Shown here: piece after piece, positions 8,270-16,722 of the stretch
Layout of the letters: each line of letters starts with the position of its first letter
Numbering within the stretch: position 1 is the stretch's first letter
Position numbers and translations under genes: made by a program
DNA from: Bacillota bacterium
GTDB taxonomy: Bacteria; Bacillota; Clostridia; Lachnospirales; Lachnospiraceae
Direction of reading: 5' to 3'
DNA length: 64,000 nucleotides
NCBI GenBank assembly: GCA_023435895.1
Contig: JAEZLH010000023.1
Location: 1-64,000 of the forward strand
Notes under the pieces: model-generated
Told to the model about the DNA's origin: nothing
Seen by the model: only the letters and a program-made list of their open reading frames with translations
The model's database searches: none

Positions 8270-9097
8270 ATGTTTAGAAGTCGTTTTTATCTTATAGGGA
8301 AAACTAAATTTCAGATTATTGCAGCCGTCATGTATCTACTGTATTTACCTATGTTTGTGATAACTACTGTGATGGGACATTTCACTTATTCAAGAGGACA
8401 ATTAATAAGCAGTACGTTTATAATTATGATATATATATTACTATTTTATTTTTCAATATTAATAATTAATAAAAATATTGCGCTGTTAGCTATACCAGTG
8501 TTCTTCGCAATTATTTATTATTCTAAAAATTTGATTGAGATGTTTATTGTATACTATAATGATGTCAATCCACCGACCATTTCAGAAATGCAAGTTTTTA
8601 TAATTATATGTTGTTATTTTATATTCTTCTTGCTTCTAATTGGGAAAGCTTATAATCAAAGAGCGATATTATCTACATATAGTATGTTGATAGTGCTTTA
8701 TGTAATATTATCAGTGTCAAAAGCACTTGTGATTAGTGCGAATAGTACCTTGAGTAGTTATTATATAATTATGGAAATCATCTATGGTTGCAACGTATTA
8801 TTACCACAGATAATAACTATGACCATTCTCACCGAGGAAGGTCCAGTAGTGTATGATGATGGATGCGATGATAATGAAGAAAACTGCTATAGCAGTCGAA
8901 CTGATTATATTAGAAGAAACCACTCTTATAGAAGGAATGATCTTTATAGTGGGAGTGATCCTTATAGAAAGAATGACCACTATAGTAGTAATGAATATAG
9001 TAGTAGTAATGAATATAGTAGTAGAAATGAATATAATAGGGAAAATTATTATGACAGTTTTAATGATAATAACCGTGATGAGCATAATGGGGAATGA
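8270..9097 (+). CDS. Polytopic membrane protein with Tyr/Asn/Ser-rich C-terminal tail
   Basis: 275 aa. Residues about 15-190 contain roughly six hydrophobic helices. From about residue 200 the protein becomes hydrophilic and repetitive, with units such as YRRND, YSGSD, YRKND and NEYSS ending in DEHNGE. The start is backed by GAGGAGG about 7 nt before ATG. I do not recognise the family. The tail is probably disordered and cytosolic or surface-exposed; the orientation cannot be told from sequence. The gene is monocistronic between a tRNA terminator and the CNNM gene. Confidence 0.75.
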   Translation: MFRSRFYLIGKTKFQIIAAVMYLLYLPMFVITTVMGHFTYSRGQLISSTFIIMIYILLFYFSILIINKNIALLAIPVFFAIIYYSKNLIEMFIVYYNDVNPPTISEMQVFIIICCYFIFFLLLIGKAYNQRAILSTYSMLIVLYVILSVSKALVISANSTLSSYYIIMEIIYGCNVLLPQIITMTILTEEGPVVYDDGCDDNEENCYSSRTDYIRRNHSYRRNDLYSGSDPYRKNDHYSSNEYSSSNEYSSRNEYNRENYYDSFNDNNRDEHNGE

Positions 9098-9171
9098 ATA
9101 CAGGGTTTTGCGAAAAAGTTAGAACTGTTTTGCTGATATCGTTGGTTTATGGAAAATTTATAATAAAAAGT

Positions 9172-9201
9172 TTGAAATTAATAAAATAGATATGATATAC
9201 T
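9172..9201 (+). promoter_or_regulatory. Candidate sigma-A promoter for CNNM/hemolysin-family gene
   Basis: TTGAAA at 9172-9177 and TATACT at 9196-9201, spacing 18 nt, about 60 nt before the ATG. Confidence 0.55.
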
Positions 9202-9260
9202 AGTTGCTATAACAAAAATTTATGTCTTTATTGATAAGACGTACTACGGAGGACTATAGA

Positions 9261-10595
9261 ATGGATGACTCTGACCCTGGAAATATGTTTGGAGAGATTA
9301 TGATACTTGTAATCTTGACCTTAATTAATGCGTTTTTCTCCTGTGCGGAGATGGCGATGGTATCTGCAAACAAAAGTAAGATTAAGAGATATGCAGAAGA
9401 AGGCAATAAGAGAGCGAAACTTGTAGTGAAATTTAATGAAGAGCCAACAAAATTCCTATCCACTATACAGGTGGCAATTACGCTGGCAGGATTTTTCTCA
9501 AGTGCTTCTGCAGCATCGGGATTATCAAGCCCCTTGGGGCAATGGCTTTCAGCACAGCAGATTCCTTACGGCGGCCAGATTTCACTGGTGGTAGTAACAT
9601 TAATTCTTTCATATTTTACATTGGTATTTGGTGAATTAGTACCGAAGAAGATAGCTCTTCAAAAACCGGAAGCAATCAGTATGTTCTGTGTAAAACCCAT
9701 TAAAGCGGTATCTAAGATTGCATATCCTTTCATTAAATTATTAACTTTCTCCACTAATCTGGTTACCTTGCCCTTCGGAATTAAAGAAGGCAATACAGAA
9801 GAGATCCTATCCAGAGAAGAATTGATTTCATTAGTTAATGAAGGACAAGCACATGGTGTATTAAATAAAAAAGAAAAAGAAATGATTAATTCAATCATGG
9901 AATTTGATGAAACAATAGCAAAAGAAATCATGACACCAAGAATTAATGTCTTCGCCATTGATTTGGCAGCACCGAAGGAAGAGTATCTGGAGGAGCTGAT
10001 GAAAACCAAATATACTAGAATTCCGGTGTATGAAGAAGAGATTGATAATATTATCGGTATTTTATATTTAAAGGATTTTCTAAAGGAAGTAGTCAGAGTT
10101 GGATATAAAAATGTGAATGTCAGGGCTATCATGAAAAAGCCTTATCTTGTGCCAGAGAGTAAGATAATCAAAGATTTGTTCCGAGAACTTCAACAATCCA
10201 AGAAGCATATTGCGGTGCTCATCGATGAGTATGGCGGTTTTGCAGGTATCGTAACAATGGAAGACTTGGTGGAAGAGGTAATGGGTGATATTGAAGATGA
10301 ATACGACCCAACATCCTTTAAGATTAAAAAGATTGACGACTCTACCTTTATAGTGGATGGCATGACCACAATTGATGAACTGAATGCGAAGTTAGATTTG
10401 GATCTTTACTCAGAGAATTATGACACCATATCAGGATACCTCATTGATCATATGGGTTCTATACCACAAGAGGATGATGAGAGCACCATAGAAATAAAGC
10501 ACATGGTTTTCAAACTGGAAAGTGTTAAGAATAAACGCATTGATAAGGTAAAGCTTTATATTGGTGTAAAGGAAGAGGAAGAAGAGGAACTGTAA
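9261..10595 (+). CDS. CNNM/CorC-HlyC family transporter (hemolysin family protein)
   Basis: 444 aa. Residues about 10-185 are the DUF21/CNNM membrane domain (SCAEMAMVSANKSK near 25, GFFSSASAAS near 75, FGELVPK near 120). A CBS pair follows (MTPRINV near 222, ILYLKDFL near 260, IDEYGGFAGIVTMEDL near 325) and then a C-terminal CorC_HlyC domain. Known relatives export Mg2+ or other divalent cations, or confer cobalt or magnesium resistance; older annotations call them hemolysins. ATG 9261 is chosen because GGAGGA lies 8 nt upstream, while the longer frame from 9222 lacks a binding site. Confidence 0.9.
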   Translation: MDDSDPGNMFGEIMILVILTLINAFFSCAEMAMVSANKSKIKRYAEEGNKRAKLVVKFNEEPTKFLSTIQVAITLAGFFSSASAASGLSSPLGQWLSAQQIPYGGQISLVVVTLILSYFTLVFGELVPKKIALQKPEAISMFCVKPIKAVSKIAYPFIKLLTFSTNLVTLPFGIKEGNTEEILSREELISLVNEGQAHGVLNKKEKEMINSIMEFDETIAKEIMTPRINVFAIDLAAPKEEYLEELMKTKYTRIPVYEEEIDNIIGILYLKDFLKEVVRVGYKNVNVRAIMKKPYLVPESKIIKDLFRELQQSKKHIAVLIDEYGGFAGIVTMEDLVEEVMGDIEDEYDPTSFKIKKIDDSTFIVDGMTTIDELNAKLDLDLYSENYDTISGYLIDHMGSIPQEDDESTIEIKHMVFKLESVKNKRIDKVKLYIGVKEEEEEEL

Positions 10596-10748
10596 GTATA
10601 TAAGTAAAACTGCGATAGATTAAAAATTGAATCCAATAAAAATAAAAAATCATCATATTACGGCAAGATAGACCTTTCAATGGAGTTCAATGTCATAATA
10701 TAAATAGGTCTATTTGACCCCAACATCAAAATTATCAATGTATAAATT

Positions 10749-10821
10749 AAGGGCTGTTTATATGTTAGTCTATTAAGGATAAGAAATTCCTTATAGATTA
10801 TCATAAAAACAGCCCTTTCTT
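10749..10821. terminator. Bidirectional terminator
   Basis: Outer stem AAGGGCTGTTT / AAACAGCCCTT enclosing an inner AAGGA/TCCTT hairpin, between the convergent CNNM and DedA genes. A smaller inverted repeat (ATAGACCT / AGGTCTAT) lies at 10667-10713. Confidence 0.75.
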
Positions 10822-10829
10822 TGAAGTAA

Positions 10830-11459
10830 TTAATCTGTTTTTTTGTCCTTTGCACGGTAGCGTATATACCAAATAACAATTAATATTCCGATAATAGCCA
10901 ATACACCGAGGGTAATTGTTTGATAAACACCAACGCCGTCCACTATCTTTTCCCAGGAATTACCTGCTAGAACACCAAGATTAACAAGTACGATATTCCA
11001 TACTAAGGAGCCTACTGAAGTCAAAAGCAAGAAAATACCAAATTCCATCTTTGCCATTCCAGCCGGTATGGAGATCAAGCTTCTTACTACCGGTATACAA
11101 CGACATAATAATACGGTTTTCTTTCCATGCTTGTTAAACCAGTCGCAGGCTTTAACTACATCTTCTTTTTTAAAATGTAGGAGCTTACCGATTTTGCCGT
11201 CGAGAATTTTACCCAAACGGTCAACGGAAAGAATTCGCCCAACTCCGTAAAGAATAATTGCTCCGACAACCGAGCCTATCGTAGCGGCTATTACAACACC
11301 GAAAACATTAAGGTTTGATTTTGGTTGGGTGGTCATAACGCCACCAAAGGTCAGAATGACTTCGGAGGGTATCGGAGGAAACAGATTTTCAATAGCGATT
11401 AATAACGAAATTCCCATATAACCGAATTTATTCATTATTTCAATAATCCAATCCTGCAT
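10830..11459 (-). CDS. DedA family membrane protein
   Basis: 209 aa from ATG 11459. The N-terminal ENLFPPIPSE motif, the G-rich membrane helix and the FNKHGKKTVLLCRCIPVVRS segment with conserved Arg residues identify the DedA/SNARE-associated family. Members are proton-coupled membrane proteins; some flip polyprenyl phosphate or phosphatidylethanolamine. Four to five membrane segments are visible. The start at MQDW is chosen because GAAAGGA lies just upstream; the 12-residue longer version has no binding site. Confidence 0.9.
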   Translation of the reverse strand: MQDWIIEIMNKFGYMGISLLIAIENLFPPIPSEVILTFGGVMTTQPKSNLNVFGVVIAATIGSVVGAIILYGVGRILSVDRLGKILDGKIGKLLHFKKEDVVKACDWFNKHGKKTVLLCRCIPVVRSLISIPAGMAKMEFGIFLLLTSVGSLVWNIVLVNLGVLAGNSWEKIVDGVGVYQTITLGVLAIIGILIVIWYIRYRAKDKKTD

Positions 11460-11763
11460 AACAAATTCCTTTCTTATTAAGCCGGTCAGAGTCACCGGTT
11501 TTTCTAGGGTGAAACAAGTTTTATTATACTATAGGAAATGTAAAAAACCTAGTGAAAATATGGTGAAAGTTATTTTTGCCGCGATATTTGATCAACTTGA
11601 GCCTATGTATGCAGTTGCATCGGCCATTTGCATAAAGTCAAAGGTTAATAGCGTAATCATATTTTCAGTTTCGATTGAAAAGCCTGCACGATTATTTTTC
11701 TTGTGAATAAACTGAATAGAGAATATTGGATATTTGAAATTCATAGGTTTTTAAGGAGGAACA
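11460..11763. other. Divergent intergenic region
   Basis: About 300 bp between the divergent DedA and choice-of-anchor genes. A 65-codon open frame at 11509 lacks a ribosome binding site and family features, and I do not call it. Promoters for both genes must lie here, but none is near consensus. Confidence 0.5.
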
Positions 11764-13455
11764 ATGTATCAATATCACAATAATGATTTTGCAGGGTTAC
11801 CTTACGATGATTTAACCTGGTATGATGTTAATGGTCAGCCATTTGGGATTGCTTCTTACTTTAATTCGATTATACTTGGAGATGCTTCAAATATTGTAGA
11901 TACGCAAGGAGCTATGGCCGTCGGAGGAAACTTTACAAGCTCCAGAGGACTCAGCCTTGGATACGGAAAAGACAGAAAATTAGCAGGCACCGGATATAGC
12001 CCTGATTTTGTTCGTTTTTTAGTGGGAGGAAACATTGCAATGCAAGGACCATTGGTTGTAATCGGCCATGTTGTTGGTGGCAAGGATTTTAGGGCAGCCA
12101 GAGGAAGTACTTATATGATCGGAAAGGACGGTTCCGCAGATCAGGCACAGAGATTATCAGATTTATATCATGCGGATGGCGGAAGTAAATACTGGAGTTT
12201 AAGTGATAGGGGCACACATTATGCAGTATCCAGCTATGATGTTCCAAGGTTTATACCAGCATCTAGAGTTAATGGTGATGTAGCGGGATTTTTTGAAGAT
12301 GCAAGAGATAGTTATATGAATTATATGAACTGTATTAAAAATCTGACTCCCAACGGAACAGTAACTCAGCGCTATTCCACCTTGATTCTTCAAGGTAATG
12401 ATCCGAATCAAAATGTTTTTCTCATTGACGCATCCCCGAATGGAGTACTTGATAAAGAAATTCGTCTGGATATTCCAAACGGAAGTCTTGCAATTGTTCG
12501 TATTAAGACTGGCGATAACGCATATATTAAAGCCGGACTTTTTGGAAACGAAGCGGACGCAACCCACACACTCTATGTATTTGAAGATGCATCCCATATC
12601 TATATGCAAACACCTTCTGCAATATGGGGAAGTATTTTTGCACCGATGGCGAACTTCCATGCGAACCAATCCGGTGGTACTGTAGCAGGGAATGCTGCTG
12701 TAGGTTCTTTAGAAGTCAATACTACAAGTGGTTTTGAATTTCATTTATATCCTTTTGTTGGCGGAGTTATGTGTGGAACAGAGGAACCGGCTCCGGCGGA
12801 AACTCTTCCGGAAGTAATAGAAGCTCCTGTTCAGGAGCAGCCTGCCCCCATGCCGGAACCTGCACCTCAACCGGCTCCCACCCCTCAGCCTGCCCCTGTT
12901 CCCAGGCCCACTCCTATTCCCAGACCAATGCCAATGCCCACACCTACTCCAAGACCAGTTCCAAAGCCGGCACCAAAACCTGTGCCGAAGCCTGCTCCTA
13001 AGCCTGTGCCAAAGCCAGTACCGAAACCGATGCCTATGCCAGTTAGAGAAGAGCCGGTAGTGTGCCCTCCATGTCCAGTCACAATTCAACCGGTTCCAAT
13101 TCCGATTCCTGTACCAGTGCAGGAGGAAAGAAGATGCGAAGAATGCTTGATTGAAGCCGGAGCTATTATCGGGTGTATTTGGGGTTGCAGCTGTAGCCGT
13201 AGCCATGAATGGGAACTCAAATTATTTAAGAACTGTGGTGATAAACGAATCCTGATCGCATGTGAGACGGTTTCCGATTGTGGATGTTTCCGATTCAATG
13301 TTCCTTATGATGATTTTTATCTATTGGTTATATGCCCGGTTCCGATGCGAACGAATAATCGAAGATGTTGTAATCGCGGAGGAAGAAGCAGAACAACCTG
13401 CAGGCCTTTGATCACACTGAAGAATGTTGGTGTAGCCAACTTGATGATTGAATAG
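11764..13455 (+). CDS. Choice-of-anchor A domain protein with Pro-rich linker and Cys-rich tail
   Basis: 563 aa in three parts. Residues about 25-335 resemble the choice-of-anchor A (collagen-binding-like beta) domain: FNSIILGDASNI, QGAMAVGGNF, LVGGNIAMQGP and a WGSIFAP-NFHANQSGG-G segment. Residues about 345-440 are a Pro-rich linker built of PxP repeats (PAPQPAP, PKPAPKPVPKP). Residues about 455-563 are Cys-rich with CEEC, CIWGCSC, CGCF and RRCC motifs. No signal peptide or LPXTG is visible: the protein starts MYQYHNNDF directly after TTAAGGAGG. That is unusual for a surface adhesin domain. A role in the spore outer layers is possible but unproven. Monocistronic. Confidence 0.75.
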   Translation: MYQYHNNDFAGLPYDDLTWYDVNGQPFGIASYFNSIILGDASNIVDTQGAMAVGGNFTSSRGLSLGYGKDRKLAGTGYSPDFVRFLVGGNIAMQGPLVVIGHVVGGKDFRAARGSTYMIGKDGSADQAQRLSDLYHADGGSKYWSLSDRGTHYAVSSYDVPRFIPASRVNGDVAGFFEDARDSYMNYMNCIKNLTPNGTVTQRYSTLILQGNDPNQNVFLIDASPNGVLDKEIRLDIPNGSLAIVRIKTGDNAYIKAGLFGNEADATHTLYVFEDASHIYMQTPSAIWGSIFAPMANFHANQSGGTVAGNAAVGSLEVNTTSGFEFHLYPFVGGVMCGTEEPAPAETLPEVIEAPVQEQPAPMPEPAPQPAPTPQPAPVPRPTPIPRPMPMPTPTPRPVPKPAPKPVPKPAPKPVPKPVPKPMPMPVREEPVVCPPCPVTIQPVPIPIPVPVQEERRCEECLIEAGAIIGCIWGCSCSRSHEWELKLFKNCGDKRILIACETVSDCGCFRFNVPYDDFYLLVICPVPMRTNNRRCCNRGGRSRTTCRPLITLKNVGVANLMIE

Positions 13456-13462
13456 ATGTATC

Positions 13463-13529
13463 TAAACACTTCCGATCAAAACATACTGCTCTTAAATAAT
13501 GCAGGTGTTTTGATATCGGAAGTGTTTTG
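13463..13529 (+). terminator. Intrinsic terminator
   Basis: Long imperfect stem: AAACACTTCCGAT pairs with ATCGGAAGTGTTT and the flanking CAAAACA with TGTTTTG. Directly follows the choice-of-anchor gene. Confidence 0.85.
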
Positions 13530-13703
13530 AATCGTCTTCATATTGTAAATAATTTTACATACATTTATTTATATGTGTGAACTATGCTTGTCATGTTTTG
13601 TCAATTATGATATGATTTGGAATAAATAAACAAAGTAAATTTGAATTAAATTAACAGGACAACCGTGACTTTTGCTCCATAATACCATAAGGAGGCATAT
13701 GCC

Positions 13704-13937
13704 ATGGAAACATCACCGATAAATGATTCTCTATTAACACTTTTACTTAATCAGGTTACTTTAATCATTGTGGTTATTGTATTAATAATTTTTCTTGCTA
13801 TAATAATATGGAAAAGAAAAGTACTTCCTAAAGGGGTTCTGTTCTGCATGATTTTTTTGAGTGTCATTATTTTAGCATTTTTAATATTTGTATTTTATAT
13901 TTCCATTCAATTTGGTAGTAATGGTTCAAAACCATAA
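13704..13937 (+). CDS. Small membrane protein, unknown function
   Basis: 77 aa with two hydrophobic helices (about residues 14-35 and 45-68) joined by a short basic loop (WKRKVLPKG). The ribosome binding site AAGGAGG is good. I recognise no family. It lies 43 nt before the DJ-1/PfpI gene and may be cotranscribed with it. Confidence 0.7.
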   Translation: METSPINDSLLTLLLNQVTLIIVVIVLIIFLAIIIWKRKVLPKGVLFCMIFLSVIILAFLIFVFYISIQFGSNGSKP

Positions 13938-13980
13938 CCCATAATATGTAGTGAAATAATGAATGTAATGGAGGGCTGAC

Positions 13981-14547
13981 ATGGATAGCAAGGCATATCT
14001 GTTTTTAGCAGAAGGATTTGAAGAAATTGAAGGATTGACGGTAGTTGATTTGTTAAGAAGAGCGGGGATGAATATTATAACAGTATCCATTGAGAAAGAG
14101 TTGTTTGTTACGGGTGCACATCAAATTATAACAAAGGCAGACATGCTTTTTGAGGATACTGATTATCAGGATGCGCAACTACTGGTATTGCCGGGAGGAA
14201 TGCCTGGAACGAATAATTTACTAAAACATCAGGGACTGGATCAATTACTGAGAGAATTTAATAAGGCAGGTAAATGGATTGCTGCCATCTGTGCCGCCCC
14301 TAAGATACTTGGACAAAAGGGAATATTAGAAGGGAAAAAGGCTATTTGCTATCCTGGAGTAGAGCAGGAGTTGAAAGGTGCAATAATTGTAGGGAACGAT
14401 GTTGTGGAGGATGGTAATATAATTACCTCAAGGGCTATGGGTACAGCAATCGATTTTTCACTTCATATAATTAAAAGACTAAAAGGTGAAGCGCAGGCAC
14501 AAAAAATAGCGGATGCCATTTGCTATAAACATTATAATAATGAATAA
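13981..14547 (+). CDS. DJ-1/PfpI family protein
   Basis: 188 aa. Class I glutamine-amidotransferase-like fold with the nucleophile-elbow Cys at 104 in IAAICAAP, and AEGFEEIE near residue 10, the E-E signature of the YajL/ThiJ subgroup. Relatives are proposed deglycases, chaperones or oxidative-stress proteins; the biochemical role is disputed. GGAGGGC lies 7 nt before ATG. It ends at a strong terminator. Confidence 0.9.
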   Translation: MDSKAYLFLAEGFEEIEGLTVVDLLRRAGMNIITVSIEKELFVTGAHQIITKADMLFEDTDYQDAQLLVLPGGMPGTNNLLKHQGLDQLLREFNKAGKWIAAICAAPKILGQKGILEGKKAICYPGVEQELKGAIIVGNDVVEDGNIITSRAMGTAIDFSLHIIKRLKGEAQAQKIADAICYKHYNNE

Positions 14548-14551
14548 AAAT

Positions 14552-14600
14552 GCGGACACCTTACAAGTAATTATTGATTGCATGTAAAGTGTCCGTTTAT
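14552..14600. terminator. Bidirectional terminator
   Basis: Stem CGGACAC(C)TTACA / TGTAA(A)GTGTCCG between the convergent DJ-1-like and symporter genes, with T-rich sequence on the plus-strand side and A-rich on the other. Confidence 0.8.
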
Positions 14601-14636
14601 TTATGTGTAATGTAAAGTAGTAAATTCATCATAGGG

Positions 14637-15959
14637 TTAATGAAAGATGGTTGGCTTTGTAATCTGTTTTCGTAACAAGAATAGGCAGACCAGGTTAGGA
14701 ATTGCCATGAAGGCATTGACCAAATCTGTCATTTCCCATACAAGTTCTAAAGACATGATGGAGCCAACAAATATCATTACAATATAGCAAAGGCGATAGG
14801 TATTGATGCCTGATTTTCCAAATAGATATTCTACTGCTTTTTCACCGAAATAGGACCAGCCAATTAATGTTGCAACTGCAAAGGCGATAAGGGATAGACC
14901 AAGAATAATATTGCCAAAGGGAAGGGAATTGAACGCAGCTGTTGTTAATTCCGCAAAGGAATAACCGTTTGCAGACATGGGATTTTTTAATAGGTTTGAC
15001 ACAATTACAAGACCGGTTACGGCACACATAACTACGGTATCCCAAAAGGTAGCACTCATAGAGATCAAGGCCTGTCTGGAGGGGTGTGAGGTTTTTGCTC
15101 CTGCGGCAGCGATGGCAGCAGAGCCAAGCCCAGCTTCATTAGTGAATAGCCCCCTGGCAATTCCATATCTGGCAGCTGATTTTAAAGTACTTCCAATAAA
15201 ACCGCCTGCCACGGCAGCAGGAAGCTCAGTGGATACGAAAGCAGCTTTAAAAATCAAAGAGATGGAGGGAAGTAGATAGGGAAGATTAATAATCAGCAGC
15301 ACTAAGCAACCGATAATGTAGAACATTCCCATGGCTGGGACAAGCTTAGTGCATATTTTTCCGATGGAGGAAACACCGCCTACGATGACCAAACCAACCA
15401 TAACTGCTACCACCATGCCAACACCGTATTCGGGTAGCTTCCAAAGTGTTTTGGCAGTTTCCGTTACGGCGCGTGCCTGGGTGGAACATCCGACACCGTA
15501 AGAAGCAATTAAAGTAAAGATACAAAAGAGAACAGCCAGCCATTTTTTATGTAAACCATATTCTAAAGCATACATCGGACCGCCAAGATAAGTGCCATCC
15601 GATGTTTTTTTTCGGTATAATACACCTAAAAAGCATTCTGCATAAGTTGTAGCCATACCTAGAATTCCAGTGAGCCAGCACCAGAAAATTGCTCCCGGAC
15701 CGCCAAGTGCTACCGCTGTGGAGATACCCACGATATTGCCGGTTCCAAGCGTTGCAGCTAGTGTAGCCGTTAAGGAAGCAAAGCCACTCAGATCACCATC
15801 TTCCGATTTGTCAGGAATCAAGGAAAGTTTAACGGCTTTGCCGATATGTTTTTGCACTCCACGCAGATGAACGGTGAAATAAATATGGGTTCCGAACAAT
15901 AAAAAGGGAAGAGGAATTCCCCACAAAAAATTGTTCAAGCTTTTAATTGCATCAATCAA
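14637..15959 (-). CDS. Sodium:alanine/glycine symporter (AGCS family)
   Basis: 440 aa, about 10-11 membrane helices. AGCS landmarks are TLAATLGTGNIVGISTAVALGGPGAIFW near residue 65, AECFLG near 110, GGPMYALEYGL near 127 and the GLFTNEAGLGSAAIAAA segment near 275. It imports alanine or glycine with Na+; the exact substrate is not readable. The start codon is TTG at 15957-15959 with GGAGGTC 7 nt upstream; the nearby ATG is out of frame. Monocistronic. Confidence 0.92.
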   Translation of the reverse strand: MIDAIKSLNNFLWGIPLPFLLFGTHIYFTVHLRGVQKHIGKAVKLSLIPDKSEDGDLSGFASLTATLAATLGTGNIVGISTAVALGGPGAIFWCWLTGILGMATTYAECFLGVLYRKKTSDGTYLGGPMYALEYGLHKKWLAVLFCIFTLIASYGVGCSTQARAVTETAKTLWKLPEYGVGMVVAVMVGLVIVGGVSSIGKICTKLVPAMGMFYIIGCLVLLIINLPYLLPSISLIFKAAFVSTELPAAVAGGFIGSTLKSAARYGIARGLFTNEAGLGSAAIAAAGAKTSHPSRQALISMSATFWDTVVMCAVTGLVIVSNLLKNPMSANGYSFAELTTAAFNSLPFGNIILGLSLIAFAVATLIGWSYFGEKAVEYLFGKSGINTYRLCYIVMIFVGSIMSLELVWEMTDLVNAFMAIPNLVCLFLLRKQITKPTIFH

Positions 15960-16274
15960 AACATGACCTCCGAAATTTCTGTCCCTATATGTATATGTAG
16001 CTTGTCGGTAAAGTAGTATTGGACAGATAGGAAATATATCAGAGTAAAAAAATCGAACTCTTCACAAAATAATGTATCCATTAAATTATTTGTGGAATGA
16101 AATTGGTATGACAAACAAAAATTACCATTATAATATTTCGATCTCCTGTTAACAATATGATTACAGGCAACAAAAACAAGATCACTCGCGGTGATAATAC
16201 TTAATCGCTGAACCTACAATAAGTTGATTTTGTACTTGATTGCTTTGACTTTAAAAATATGGAGGTGAAACAGT
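15960..16274. other. Divergent intergenic region upstream of SASP
   Basis: About 315 bp. It holds a sigma-G-like element (below) and a small hairpin ATCAC/GTGAT near 16183. No gene seen. I looked for a glycine riboswitch before the symporter and saw no clear match. Confidence 0.5.
16106..16132 (+). promoter_or_regulatory. Weak candidate sigma-G promoter
   Basis: GTATG at 16106-16110 and CATTATA at 16126-16132 resemble forespore sigma-G elements, which is expected for a SASP gene. The spacing is only 15 nt, shorter than usual, and the site is about 140 nt from the start codon. Confidence 0.3.
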
Positions 16275-16475
16275 ATGGCAAGTAATAATTCTTCAGTTCC
16301 TCAGGCAAAAGAAGCTCTTAACCGTTATAAAATGGAGATCGCTAACGAAATCGGTGTTCCGTTAAAACAAGGTTATAATGGCGACTTAACAAGCAAGCAG
16401 AACGGTTCCGTAGGTGGAGAAATGGTTAAACGTATGATCCAACAGCAGGAACAACAGATGTCAGGTGGAAAATAA
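16275..16475 (+). CDS. Alpha/beta-type small acid-soluble spore protein (SASP)
   Basis: 66 aa. The core EIANEIGVPLKQGYNGDL, followed by SKQNGSVGGEMVKRMI, is the diagnostic SASP sequence. The first part contains the E-IA site that germination protease GPR cleaves. The protein coats spore DNA, giving UV and heat resistance, and is degraded at germination. This is the clearest evidence that the organism makes endospores. GGAGGTG lies 8 nt before ATG; own terminator downstream. Confidence 0.97.
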   Translation: MASNNSSVPQAKEALNRYKMEIANEIGVPLKQGYNGDLTSKQNGSVGGEMVKRMIQQQEQQMSGGK

Positions 16476-16521
16476 TCCATTAAAGAAACGTATTACTCTT
16501 CTTGAGTAATACAAATGAATA

Positions 16522-16564
16522 AGCATCACTGATAAGTAAACCTTGTCAGTGGTGCTTTCTTTTT
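16522..16564 (+). terminator. Intrinsic terminator of SASP gene
   Basis: Stem AGCATCACTGA / TCAGTGGTGCT followed by TTTCTTTTT. A smaller upstream hairpin (GTATTACTC / GAGTAATAC) lies at about 16490-16512. Confidence 0.9.
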
Positions 16565-16722
16565 GAACATTTAGTTAATAAATTCAAAAGGTTATTCCCA
16601 AAGGGATTGTACATATGTTAGAATTAATCTTTAAGGAAGTTGCACGAACAGAAAGAATTCATGAGCATAGCTCGATATGGCATATATTTATGTAGTAAAC
16701 AGGAAAGGAAGGATAGATGTAA

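Noticed and set aside
11509..11706. 65-codon open frame between DedA and the choice-of-anchor gene
   Set aside because: No ribosome binding site, no family features, and it lies in a divergent promoter region.
12745..13206. Long open frames opposite and beside the Pro-rich region
   Set aside because: Shadows of the repetitive PxP coding sequence; no binding sites.
15960..16274. Glycine riboswitch upstream of the Na+/alanine symporter
   Set aside because: Looked for by eye because of the transporter type; no conserved glycine aptamer core recognised on the minus strand.
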